Shown here piece by piece: positions 51,901-59,870 of a stretch of 64,000 bases of DNA. Where the stretch lies: contig OW203992.1 in assembly GCA_934047225.1 (NCBI GenBank), positions 19,953,501-20,017,500 of the forward strand, given 5' to 3'. How positions within the stretch are numbered: position 1 is the stretch's first letter; each line of letters opens with the position of its first letter. Source of the stretch: Ypsolopha sequella (Eukaryota > Arthropoda > Insecta > Lepidoptera > Ypsolophidae). The translations under genes were made by a program, and so were the position numbers. The notes below the pieces were generated by a model. The model was not told the DNA's origin. It searched no databases and was given only the letters and a program-made list of their open reading frames with translations.

Positions 51901-53378
51901 GGTGTAACCATACTTGAAGAGCTTATTCAGTCAATGGTATAGAACAACTTTTACTATGGAAAAAACCCTGTATCTCTAAAAAATATTTACTGTTTCATAG
52001 AAAAATGCAATGCCGCTCGGCCGAAATGTATGGAAGGGCAGATTTTTTTTTTTGAGATTTCAGGTTTGTCTCCATAGTAAAACTTGTTCTATACCTTTGA
52101 CTGAATAAGCTCTTCAAATATGGTTACACCTTTCTGTTACACCTTGTATATCTGTTTTAAAAAAAAATTGCGTGTTTATTACAAAGAGATCGATCATTCA
52201 TTACGTACCTCGTTTTCTTAGAATATGTACGAAAGAGATAAGTGGAGTAGGTATTATAATAAAAACCAAAGCATACCATTTTTTATTATTTATTGAAACG
52301 CCACTTGCGACTTTTACGGACAGCAAGTTAACGAACAATAAGTGTCAAATTTTAATTTTCTTAGCATATCTATCTCTATATTCAATATTAATAAAGCGTG
52401 GAGCCTCTCATGTAGTATGAAGATTTGCAAATTTACGTGGGGTCATGGGTCAACGCAACGACATCTCATTACTTAGTCAATTTCATTACGCGTGGATTTT
52501 CAAATAAGCCTTGTCTTTCATGTGCTAAAAAATATTTTTTCACTTCACTAGCTCGAAAAGCGCGCCTTTGTTGCTTAAAACCTGTGACCAAAAGTCGATT
52601 TTGCTCGCTCAGTGAAGAAAAGTATTTTGAAATTGTTCAGAAACCCCATATCCTTTGCTCAAGAAAAAGAGAGATAGCAAACATCAGCATGGCGGCTATC
52701 TCTTTCACTCTATATGGATTCCATACACATTGGGAGGCTATACATAACCCCACAGCTTGTCGGATACCGTAGACAAGGTAAACTTCTCGAAATCCTGTGC
52801 ATAGCCTCCCAATGTGTATTTTTCACTTCTTGTTTAATTACAATTAATGTTTTGTGTTCTTATTTACCGATCATTTGTAAGCATAATAAAATGTTATTAA
52901 AATTGTTATATATTACACATATTACCTATTACAAAAACAAAAATATGGTACTACTATTTATTTTCTCGTAGTCAATGGTAAAGATAGAGTACTAACTCGT
53001 GACAAAAAATTTCCATCTCGGCTATTGTATCCCTCGCTCGCTCCGCTCCGGATTCTACTCTTGTATCCTTCGCTGCTCTCGGGATCCAACTTTATGCCTC
53101 AAACGGAATTCTTATTTTTTTCACTTGTTATGTTATCTACTATTTTATTATTATTATTTTCTATTCAATCTTTTTTCGGTGCTGTTTATGGTGCTCCCCG
53201 AGACGTGATGCCCTAAGCGATTGCTTGCAGGCTATATCGGTACTGACGGTAAACGACGTGAATGTAATACTTACTCTTGTCAGCCAAACGAGAGCAACGC
53301 ACAACCTTCGCTCTAATTCTCGAGGAGCTCTCGTTAATCAAGTAGAAGTAGATTGCGGTAGGTCCGTGAATAATTATG
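45667..53378 (-). CDS. FN3 and ZP-N-like single-pass membrane protein (3' six exons)
   Basis: Minus-strand exons are 53275-53378 (tentative 5' edge), 51440 to about 51592, 47512-47746, 46286-46544, 46008-46207 and 45667-45935. Phases match at every join (1, 0, 1, 2, 1). Exons 2-3 form an FN3-like domain (PDFRDVRLRWEYGEED, VLAFQVHYCEL, TRITGLRMATTYSFEVRPV). Exon 4 and the start of exon 5 give a ZP-N-like domain with Cys in CLPHASEVEVSTGPYFGGRI, RCSLQGN, HHDECGSEVNET and FLVLCTY. A short acidic stalk follows, then a transmembrane helix (LVVFLVIAAFGGVALLIW) and a serine-rich tail. There is no ZP-C module or furin site before the helix. The N-terminus and signal peptide are not found. The identity of the orthologue is unknown to me. 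Confidence 0.75.
46008..46207 (-). CDS. FN3/ZP gene, exon with end of ZP-N and stalk
   Basis: The acceptor is GTTTGCAG|A and the donor TCTA|GTAAGT. It encodes FLVLCTYKPETLTVRAGINL, where the Cys closes the ZP-N-like pattern. An acidic, tyrosine-containing juxtamembrane stalk follows (SVEPYDNGDLDYNELQ). Confidence 0.85.
46286..46544 (-). CDS. FN3/ZP gene, ZP-N-like exon
   Basis: The acceptor is CAGTTTCAG|CC and the donor AGACG|GTATGT. It encodes ATQCLPHASEVEVSTGPYFG, ERCSLQGNPNSAQDAYILRI and HHDECGSEVNETTVATYVIV. The C...C...CG spacing and the beta-strand pattern are those of ZP-N domains. It is GC-rich compared with its introns. Overlapping plus-strand frames here are shadows. Confidence 0.88.
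46545..47511 (-). other. Intron of the FN3/ZP gene
   Basis: It is AT-rich and nothing is recognised in it. Confidence 0.5.
47512..47746 (-). CDS. FN3/ZP gene, exon with second half of FN3
   Basis: The acceptor is CATGACAG|GTT and the donor GGAT|GTAAGT. It encodes an acidic linker (VLDDVEEEKSARMVG), a threonine-rich stretch, then YTTRITGLRMATTYSFEVRP, the tyrosine-corner F-G strands of an FN3 domain. Confidence 0.88.
47870..49330. repeat. Cluster of lepidopteran dispersed repeats (intron)
   Basis: Three stretches start with GTCTGTCTGT words (47890, 48418-48430, 48550-48565, 49035) and contain the phrase ACTACTGAAC(T/G) shortly after. The cluster ends in GCGGGCAACAGCTAGT at 49311-49325. The CTAG(T) end preceded by a short hairpin suggests Helitron-like non-autonomous elements, as described for Lepidoptera, but I cannot prove it here. 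Confidence 0.5.
49438..49830. repeat. TTAGGGTTCC / CCGTCTGTC dispersed repeat
   Basis: TTAGGGTTCCGTACCCGATG is followed by GTCCGTCTGTCCATCCGTCT and CACAGGGTCTACAGC. It shares TCAGTGGGTGCCGAATTAAT-type sequence with the repeat near 19625. It is the standard form of the family. Confidence 0.75.
49831..50515 (-). other. Intron sequence, no gene recognised
   Basis: Some of the stretch repeats sequence from 47930-48080 (CGTTTTCGGCTTG, TTATAGCCT, CCAAATC.GTTGAGTGGTT) in the opposite orientation. It therefore holds a second, inverted copy of that dispersed repeat. Nothing else is recognised. Confidence 0.45.
50516..51050. repeat. Minisatellite with 38-42-bp units and higher-order structure
   Basis: About 13-14 units of AATAGAACATA(C/T)G.ACATG plus TTACCAAATTGCAGT(C/A)T. 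A five-unit block of 194 bp recurs: the GCAGTCTGTCTGTAATAG marker appears at 50664 and 50858 with the same order of variants after each. It lies in the FN3/ZP intron and touches a hAT transposase remnant. Confidence 0.93.
51045..51300 (+). pseudogene. hAT transposase C-terminal remnant
   Basis: The plus strand reads LGILSLPFSNAVVENERAFS, then QVVIIKDKLCNRFTT. This is the hATC dimerisation block (LPxSNAxVERxFSxxKxIKxKxRNRL). The rest of the element is not visible; a minisatellite borders it directly on the left. Confidence 0.78.
51345..51432. repeat. Dispersed repeat end abutting a splice donor
   Basis: GGTACGGAACCCGTGCGTGA and GTCCGACTCGCACTTG are the right-end words of the lepidopteran repeat. 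The repeat stops within about 10 bp of the FN3 exon donor (GT at 51438-51439 on the minus strand). Confidence 0.75.
51440..51592 (-). CDS. FN3/ZP gene, exon with first half of FN3
   Basis: The donor is CCAAG|GTATTA. The nearest acceptor is GGTTACAG|AAGTG. It encodes VLHLIGEPDFRDVRLRWEYG, EERPKVLAFQVHYCELQAWG and QYRCRTK, the A-E strands of an FN3 domain. Copies of the acceptor-plus-exon-start are tandemly repeated upstream to 51780, and the frame stays open through them, so the true 5' edge is ambiguous by multiples of 13 codons. Confidence 0.8.
51585..51780 (-). repeat. 39-bp minisatellite repeating a 3' splice site
   Basis: Five units of ATTAGATGTAGCACTTCTGT followed by AACCATATAAGGCACATTA (plus strand). 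On the minus strand each unit contains ATATGGTTACAG|AAGTGCTA, the putative acceptor and exon start. Each is in frame and encodes MVTEVLHLINVPY-like 13-residue repeats without stops. Confidence 0.93.
51883..52149. mobile_element. Palindromic MITE, AACGTGTAACA termini (copy 2)
   Basis: ACAACGTGTAACAGAAAGGT and the complementary ACCTTTCTGTTACACCTTGT bound it. The centre (CTGTTTCATAGAAAAATGCA, GCTCGGCCGAAATGTATGG) is the reverse complement of the 30210-30474 copy. Confidence 0.93.
52150..53274 (-). other. Intron of the FN3/ZP gene, mostly repeat
   Basis: A foldback of ACACATTGGGAGGCTATAC and GCATAGCCTCCCAATGTGTA lies at 52721-52821. A CTCGCTCGCTCCGCTCCG repeat end lies at 53030-53050, with a related one at 58738-58760. 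No coding frame is convincing. Confidence 0.5.
53275..53378 (-). CDS. FN3/ZP gene, upstream exon (tentative)
   Basis: The donor CAAGA|GTAAGT is strong and its phase matches the next exon. It encodes GPTAIYFYLINESSSRIRAK and VVRCSRLADK, plausible end strands of an extracellular domain. The proposed acceptor TTTATTAG|C has a poor pyrimidine tract, so the 5' edge may be wrong. Confidence 0.5.
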
Positions 53379-55362
53379 CTAATAAACTTATCGGAAATTA
53401 GATATCCAAGCCGGCTACCGTACCCAAGACTAGTTCGTCTGGGTACCATTTGATATGATAGGTTAGTAAGGTAAAGATTCGCATACCAGCTTTCCAATAC
53501 ATTCTTCATAGTCCAGTAAATGAAAGATTTGATGTCGATTTAAAGATACACTTGTAAAATGACTACGAAAGAATAGTATTTTCATATTATCGACACTCCC
53601 CCCCCCCCCCCCCTCCCGGAATAACATGTTTTTTTATACAGTTCCTAAACAATTAGACCCCTGACCTTAGTAATATTGTTCTTAGCTATGGTGGTAATTA
53701 TTGAGGTCCTCTTTAAAAAATATTTATCATAAATTCTTTTGAATTTTCATTTTCAGAGTTTACTGATATATTTTCAATTTTCAACCAGTGTATATTTATT
53801 TCAACCTTATACATACAAACATTCTTATATTGACTGAACTATCATTGATGCCAAAGGCACCTGTGAACCTGGAAGTTGATATGTCATACATGATGATTTG
53901 ATCTTTTATTTCTATAGGTAACAGTGTTTAATTGTATCCGCGCATTTAACTGAATAGCTGGTTAGAAAGTGTTTCATTCAACAGGTTGGAAATGTGGTTG
54001 CTGTAATGAGTCTGATAGTATTCATGGAACAAAGCTAGAGCAGGTATATGGGCCTGTCTATCCAATAGATGCCCAGAGGCGTAAGTTCGGTTGCTCCTTT
54101 ATTAACACCTACAAGTAATGAGACTAGAGCAAGCTACACTCTTTCATTACAGTACATTCGCGGCCTTACAGCTTTCTTATTATCGCCACAGGCTCAATGG
54201 ACAGATTTGTCACAGCAGGAATAGAAACTTGTCCAACTTCCATATATTATATTTTGTTGTTGCTTTTGACCCGAAAATTATGCATATTGAACTGTATTTT
54301 GTCAACTTTGTTGCTTTTGTGTTAATTTTTTTGACCATATTGCCACAGTGTAAAACTCATATTGCCCAAGCAACATTCAAGGTTTCATTTTATCGGCTTC
54401 CTAAATTTCAAGAGCTTTTGAATGTTCAGTCAACTAACAACATACCTGATCAATGTAAAACTTAAATATATGTTTTTCCAGCCCTCGTGCAAAGCTCGTT
54501 AATTTCCACTCGTTAGATGAAATTTTTGAAAATGATGCTTTTTGGAATGTATTTTTAATTTATCTCTAAAAAATTTCTGACTTCACTTGAGTTTTATATC
54601 TAAAATAAATACATAGCAAGAAAACATAGTCTATTAAGCTCTGAATGAAAAAAAAAGTAGCTAAATTTGAGTATTGTAATGTTAATCAATTTTAATGTTG
54701 AAATTAGACTCATTCTCTTTTGGCGCACGTGATTTTCAACTTTATTAATGTCACTCTCCGGGTTATAATGGCGAAGCCGCTGCCTGTGCGCCGAAGGAAG
54801 GCTACCTCTTAATCAGATTTTGGTTCCAAACTTACTTACGCCATACAATAAGAAGTTGATTCGTATTGCCGGGTACAATTACCGCCGAAAGTTTGTAAAA
54901 GTGGATCGCTACTTACTAACAGTGGATAATACGACTAAAGAGATGACAGTGCAGTTTTACACCAATTTTGTCTTGAGTTTGAAAGTTGTTTTTTATTTTT
55001 TTTTTGTGATATACGATCAATAAAATGTTGAAAAAATTCTAAAGGGTCTTATTGGGTTTGGGTTCGCGTTTCCTTCTTAGAGAGAGTTAAAATGTCGTTA
55101 AAGTTGTAAAGAAAGTGGACACGCAGGATTTGTTTTTACATAATGAGGTTAACTCCTTAATGCACATTTTGGTAACGTAACGATTTTTTTTATCTTTTTG
55201 GTTTAATTTTTTAACTCAGATAACGAGTCACACTCTCGAGCGACTCACAATAAGCATCGTAATATAGATATGTGGTCGGTGCACTCAAGTATTTTATAAA
55301 GGTGGTGGTGACAAATTTCGTTATAGAGAATTTTCACTGACAATACACGCGGGCCAGGCCTT
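53379..55362. other. No assigned gene
   Basis: A homopolymer of about 16 C sits at 53597-53612. Open frames at 54118-54465 and 54820-55023 (plus) show no known motif. Missing 5' exons of the FN3/ZP gene could lie here or further right, but none is clear. Confidence 0.4.
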
Positions 55363-55955
55363 GTAGCATAGTGTTTCAGAGACTATGCGAATTTTATTTT
55401 TTTACTGTCTCTCCAAGCGAAAAATCGCGCAGTGCGAGAGGGGCGGATTCAGTGCGAAAGCGAAAAATGTTAGTTTTATAATAAAAAAATAAAGAACTAA
55501 AATAGCTAGCTAAATTTCAAATATCAAATCTCTAGATATTGTTGAAACACACCTAATAAATATGTTTGAGTTCTGTATATGGTTCCTATTCGTCAAACGA
55601 GGAGAAAAAGTGTGTTTGAAGACCTCATTTCAACAATTATTTCTATCGAGGAAGATTTATTTATTCATTTATCCAAACATGTTTTCCAATTTCAAATCAC
55701 TAGATTATATTATAGTCAAGATGCATATACCAGAAACTGATTATAATTTTCCGTGTAGGTATTCCATGAAATACACAGAAAAGAAACACCCATATTTTTT
55801 TCGCATATCGCCTTAATCACGCGCGATGCGATTTAGTTGAATCACAAGTGCGAGGAGCGTGACACGATGTTTTTGTGATTAAACAGTACGTTACGCTCCT
55901 TGCACTTGTGATTCAACTAGTGGCGTCGCGCGCGATTAAACACTATGCTACGGGA
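55363..55955. mobile_element. GTAGCACAGTG-type MITE split by a TTAA element
   Basis: The left end TTGTAGCATAGTGTTT (55363-55376) and the continuation AATCACGCGCGATGCG (55815) together match the arm of 37190-37310. The right arm CGCGCGATTAAACACTATGC ends at about 55955. The split at GTGTTTAAT is where the 55377-55812 element inserted. Confidence 0.82.
55377..55812 (+). mobile_element. TTAA element, member A
   Basis: It runs from a degraded left end (CAGAGACTATGCG) to CGCATATCGCC before TTAA at 55813-55816. It is about 80-90% matched, in reverse orientation, by 57452-57864. Shared words include TCGCGCAGTGCGAGAGGGGC, AACAATATCTAGAGATTTGA (as complement) and TCGTCAAACGAGGAGAAAA. It has no transposase. 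Confidence 0.82.
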
Positions 55956-56110
55956 CCAGATCCCATTAAGGCCTTGTAAGGTTTAACAAGAAAGAGATCA
56001 ACTCATAATGTAGTTACCCGCCGCCATCGTGCTAAAAGCTTCATTACTGTTTTACTACAGGATCATAGCAAAGCAGTTAAATACATTGAATTACTACACA
56101 GCATTCAGTT
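55956..56110. other. Unassigned
   Basis: Single-copy-looking sequence next to the GC-rich block. Nothing is recognised. Confidence 0.3.
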
Positions 56111-56286
56111 CCTGGGCTTATAATTAAGCGGTGGAGTCGGTTAGCACCCGCAGCGCGCAGATATCGGTCGCTAGCGGTGCTCCGGCACACCCGGCGCCTG
56201 CGCACCGCGGCGCCACTCGGTTCTATCGAACACGACATCACTGAAAGCGCAGAGCTTCCCTCTCCAAGGCATATCTTGATCCAAGG
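56100..56286 (+). promoter_or_regulatory. Possible promoter/first exon, GC-rich
   Basis: An initiator-like TTCAGTTCC (56103-56111) opens a stretch that is much more GC- and CpG-rich than its surroundings (GGCGCCTGCGCACCGCGGCG at about 56193). It ends in a good donor, GATCCAAG|GTAAAT, at 56286. This looks like a non-coding first exon on the plus strand, but no downstream exon is identified. A minus-strand promoter for the FN3/ZP gene is an alternative. Confidence 0.35.
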
Positions 56287-56504
56287 TAAATTCCAAATCC
56301 TTAGCTAGTTAAGGTTTTGAGAAAGCAAATAAGGAGTTACAGTTCGAATCGCATAAAAGCGGCCCACTCTCTAGATTTAGCAAACCAGACACATTAACGT
56401 TGCAGAAATCGCTATCACAGACCACATACGGATTATGATGTAGGCGAAAATCTTTATTACTGCTTTCGCTCAGTGTCTTGCCGTATTGGTAGCAGACAAC
56501 CCAA

Positions 56505-56765
56505 AAACCACATATTAGTTGAAAAAATTTGTAATATCGTCGGACGTCCACAGACCATATGACCTCCAAATATGTAGAATCGCGATCTCATTAATATTTT
56601 TACCGCAGGCAGTAGATAGGTACATTTGAAAACGGATGTGACCTCGCATCGCGTCCAGAGGAAACGATGCGGTGATGTACTCACTCTTTGTTTTGGTACC
56701 GCTACCTCTAGCACCATATTTAATAGTACTAACCACGCGACGAGTCTGCGAGTGCTTTCTTCTTT
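56505..56765 (-). other. Possible orphan exon, unknown product
   Basis: The minus strand frame VVSTIKYGARGSGTKTKSEY continues ITASFPLDAMRGHIRFQMYL and ends at CTGCCTGCG|GTAAAA, a donor-like site. An acceptor-like CGTGGTTAG precedes it. It has balanced codon use and a beta-strand-like pattern. It could be a missing 5' exon of the FN3/ZP gene, but I recognise no domain. Confidence 0.25.
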
Positions 56766-57447
56766 GTATGACACCATGCGATTAAGTTGAAATTTTTACC
56801 AAGTATTCGAAAATGGTGATAGAGTTTGAATATTTCGATTAGAGTCTTTAGTAAAATTTCCCACGCTTTATTTTAACTTTGAACAATTCAATAACTGTGT
56901 AAACTTCAAAGCAGTTGTTATCCCAAGCAAGCATCAGATCACGAACTATTTGTTTGCAGAGCAATAGTTCGTCCAACTCAAAATTTACTTTCATCCGTTA
57001 TCTCTGTTTTCTGAGATATTTAGTTAATTATGGATATAGGTGTCTATATACTTTTTCGACGTTATAAATAATGTATGACGAACGTTCGGTTACCGTCACA
57101 TTGTGCCGAACGGGTGGCGCGAAACGGTGCCCATCCGAACAACAAAGCTTCACGCGTTACGCTCTTCCTGCCGGCCATTTTAAGAGGTCATCTGATTTCA
57201 TACTGTCACCGCGACATGGCGTGCCGGGCTGGCTGATGTTCTATTCAAATGAATCATGATAACAAGCGGCTATCGCTGACGACGTGATGTTATGCCACTC
57301 AAAGCGCAACTAACTTGTGTATCACATACTATGCATGCACTCTACAGCTCGTGTAGGTACCTACACTCGTAATTCAAATTCAAATTTATTTATTCAAAAT
57401 TATTGTAACATAACAAATACATCTAAATCATTACAATAATATAATTC
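56766..57447. other. No assigned gene
   Basis: Positions 57065-57260 are GC-richer with an open frame (57071-57259 plus) of no known family. A dispersed repeat tail, AATTCAAATTTATTTATTC, lies at 57378-57400. Confidence 0.35.
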
Positions 57448-57451
57448 TTAA

Positions 57452-57864
57452 GGCGATATGCGAAAAAAATACGGGTGTTTCTTTTCTGTGTATTTCATGA
57501 AATACACGGAAAATTTTAATAAATTTCTGGTATATGCATTTTGACTATATAATCTAGGGTTTTGAAATTGGACAAACATGTTTGGATACATTTTCCTCGA
57601 TAGAAATAATTGTTGAAATGAGGTCTTCACACTTTTTCTCCTCGTTTGACGAATAGGAACCATATACAGAACTCAAACATACTTTATTAGGTGTGTTTCA
57701 ACAATATCTAGAGATTTGATATTTAAAATTTTGCTAGCTATTTTAGTTTTTTTAATAAAAATATAAAACCAACTTTTTTTCCTTTTGCCCTGATTCCGCC
57801 CCTCTCGCACTGCGCGATTTTTCGCTTGGAGTGACAGTGACAATAATAAAATTCGCATAGCCTC
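57452..57864 (-). mobile_element. TTAA element, member B
   Basis: GGCGATATGCG starts after TTAA (57448-57451). The other end, TATGCGAATTTTATT read inward (AGGCTATGCG), lies before TTAA at 57865-57868. It is the reverse-orientation match of 55377-55812 and a relative of 40419-40961. Confidence 0.85.
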
Positions 57865-57869
57865 TTAAA

Positions 57870-59510
57870 CTAAAGCACTTATTTTCATACTTCTCTCTAA
57901 CATTCCCTTACAAACATTTATCAGATAACTAATACCATCCACAAAAATATCACACTCTGGTGCAGCAAGGAGAAGAACGTGAAGATACGTAGTTCTAGGT
58001 ACGTCCTCTACACTGTTTTGCTGTAATTAAATTACCTACTCATACCTTTTATACATTAGCGTTTCTAATACAATACAAGTCGTACTAGTTACACTCATTC
58101 ACATAATATAACGTTTAGAATAGTACCTACCAACTCGAAGCCAAGGTTACCGATGACATGATGTGGTTTTAAAATGCGACACTATTGGCTTACCCAAATT
58201 ATATCATTATTATAACAACAAATTGAGCTTGGTGCAACGCATCAGCGCTCTTCGAAATAACCCTCACGTACTGCGTCCCGTTGTTAAAGATTGTTTCAGG
58301 TCCATTCAGAGTGAGGTACAATGCCGACAGCCAACGATGCTGCGTGCGGTATTGTTGCTGATTCTTCTTTTTCAATTCCCAGTACTTCAATTGGGTTTTC
58401 AATTAGGTCTAAACGTGAGATAATTTTTGTTTGCCGCAAAAGTTCGTTGTCACGTTGCTGTCTCGGCATTAGCTTCGTAAACAGTGCAAAACAGAATGGG
58501 GGCAGCTGTATGTACGTAGGTGAACAAAGTTTTACTGTGTTGTGGTTTAAATGAAGCAATTAGGTATCTAACTGTAATATGAGCATATCTTAGTGCGAGT
58601 AAGACTAATGCAGTACCTACATATCTTACTAGTTTTTTTTATTTTTATTGAAAAGGGTCGTCCATGTATCTATCTATATGTCGTCAGCACATCGTAGAAT
58701 TAGGCACATGGGTCCGTTAAAGCTAGAAAGGCCACCTCGCTCCGCTCCGCTTCGCTCGGCTTCCCAAATTTATTTACATGTAAACCTAACACGCTCCGCT
58801 CGTCGCACCAATATTTTAATTTTGGTGAAAGATTTTTGATTTCATACTTAACGATCTGACCATGACATAAATATATGATGATGAATACCCTGACTGACTA
58901 TGACCTATCAACGCCCAAACAGACCAAACGCCTGGACCTAGGAACATGAATTTTGGACTGTAGGTTCTTTTTATGACGTAGATATCCTCTAAGAAGGGAT
59001 TTTAGGAAATTCCTAAATCCACGCGGGCGTCCGCTACTATTTTATTTAATAGTTTTAAACATAGGATAACAAAACCACCAAAGCAAGTCATCAAACTCGG
59101 GACCGCTGTGCTATGATAAATAAACCAGTAAAGCACGACTTTGCTTGTTACAAGCTTTGATTATAATCAAAGGTTACAAGTTTGTTTTCGATAAGACATC
59201 GCTTATCTGAATTGAAAATCTCGATTTGAAGGATTTATACTCATAAATAACTATGCCTTCATTTCAATGGGACTTTCATCTAAGTCGCAACTATTGAAAA
59301 TCGGAAATTGGCAGGCAATAGAAATAGTTAATGCGATTCTGGGAATGGAGATTACAAAAATGTGCCTCAGATTCTGCCGAAATTTTCTCTATGACCGCAA
59401 ACAGAATTATGTAACTAACCATGCACACGCGCCCATTGAATAATCCGATGGCGCGAGCTGGTGCTACCATAATACCATAATATTTAGTGGTATAATAAAT
59501 AGTTGATGGG
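57870..59510. other. No assigned gene; dispersed repeats
   Basis: Frames at 58163-58423 (plus) and 58296-58559 (minus) overlap and have no known motif. CTCGCTCCGCTCCGCTTCGCT at 58737 and ACACGCTCCGCTCGTCGCACC at 58789 are repeat words. A fragment near 58985-59040 (AAATCCACGCGGGCGTCCGC) is the end of a dispersed element. Confidence 0.4.
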
Positions 59511-59514
59511 TTTT

Positions 59515-59870
59515 ATCCGTAGAAGGGATTTTTTTTTTAATAAAAATATCAGCCAGACGTTTTAGGCTGTCTGTCTACATATGCTCGCGATTCACGCAAA
59601 AACTGCTGAACTAATTTGGATGGGGTTTTCAATGTTGTGTAGCTGATTATTTTAGAAATAATTTATGGCATATTTATTTTCAAAAGTCAATACTAATAAT
59701 TGGTATTTAATTTTCCACTAGATAGGTACATTTGCAACGTGTTAATTTGATGATGGGATGGTTTTCGAAATAAATCTCTTTTCCTTTCTTCAATATAGCG
59801 CTATATAAGTATGTACTAAGCTACGTATTATGGGTGGTTCATGCGGGCGAAGTCGCAGGTAAGAGCAAGT
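59515..59870. repeat. Dispersed element ending in GCGGGCGAAGTCGC
   Basis: It has CTGTCTGTCTACATATGCTC and AAAACTGCTGAACTAATTTG on the left, then a GGTTCATGCGGGCGAAGTCG end. It is the same class as the repeats at 48550-49325. Confidence 0.55.

Noticed and set aside
53597..53612. Run of about 16 C
   Set aside because: A homopolymer with no further structure. It may be partly a sequencing or assembly artefact.
58163..58559. Overlapping ORFs on both strands (86-87 residues)
   Set aside because: No recognisable motif, splice context or repeat relation. Likely chance.
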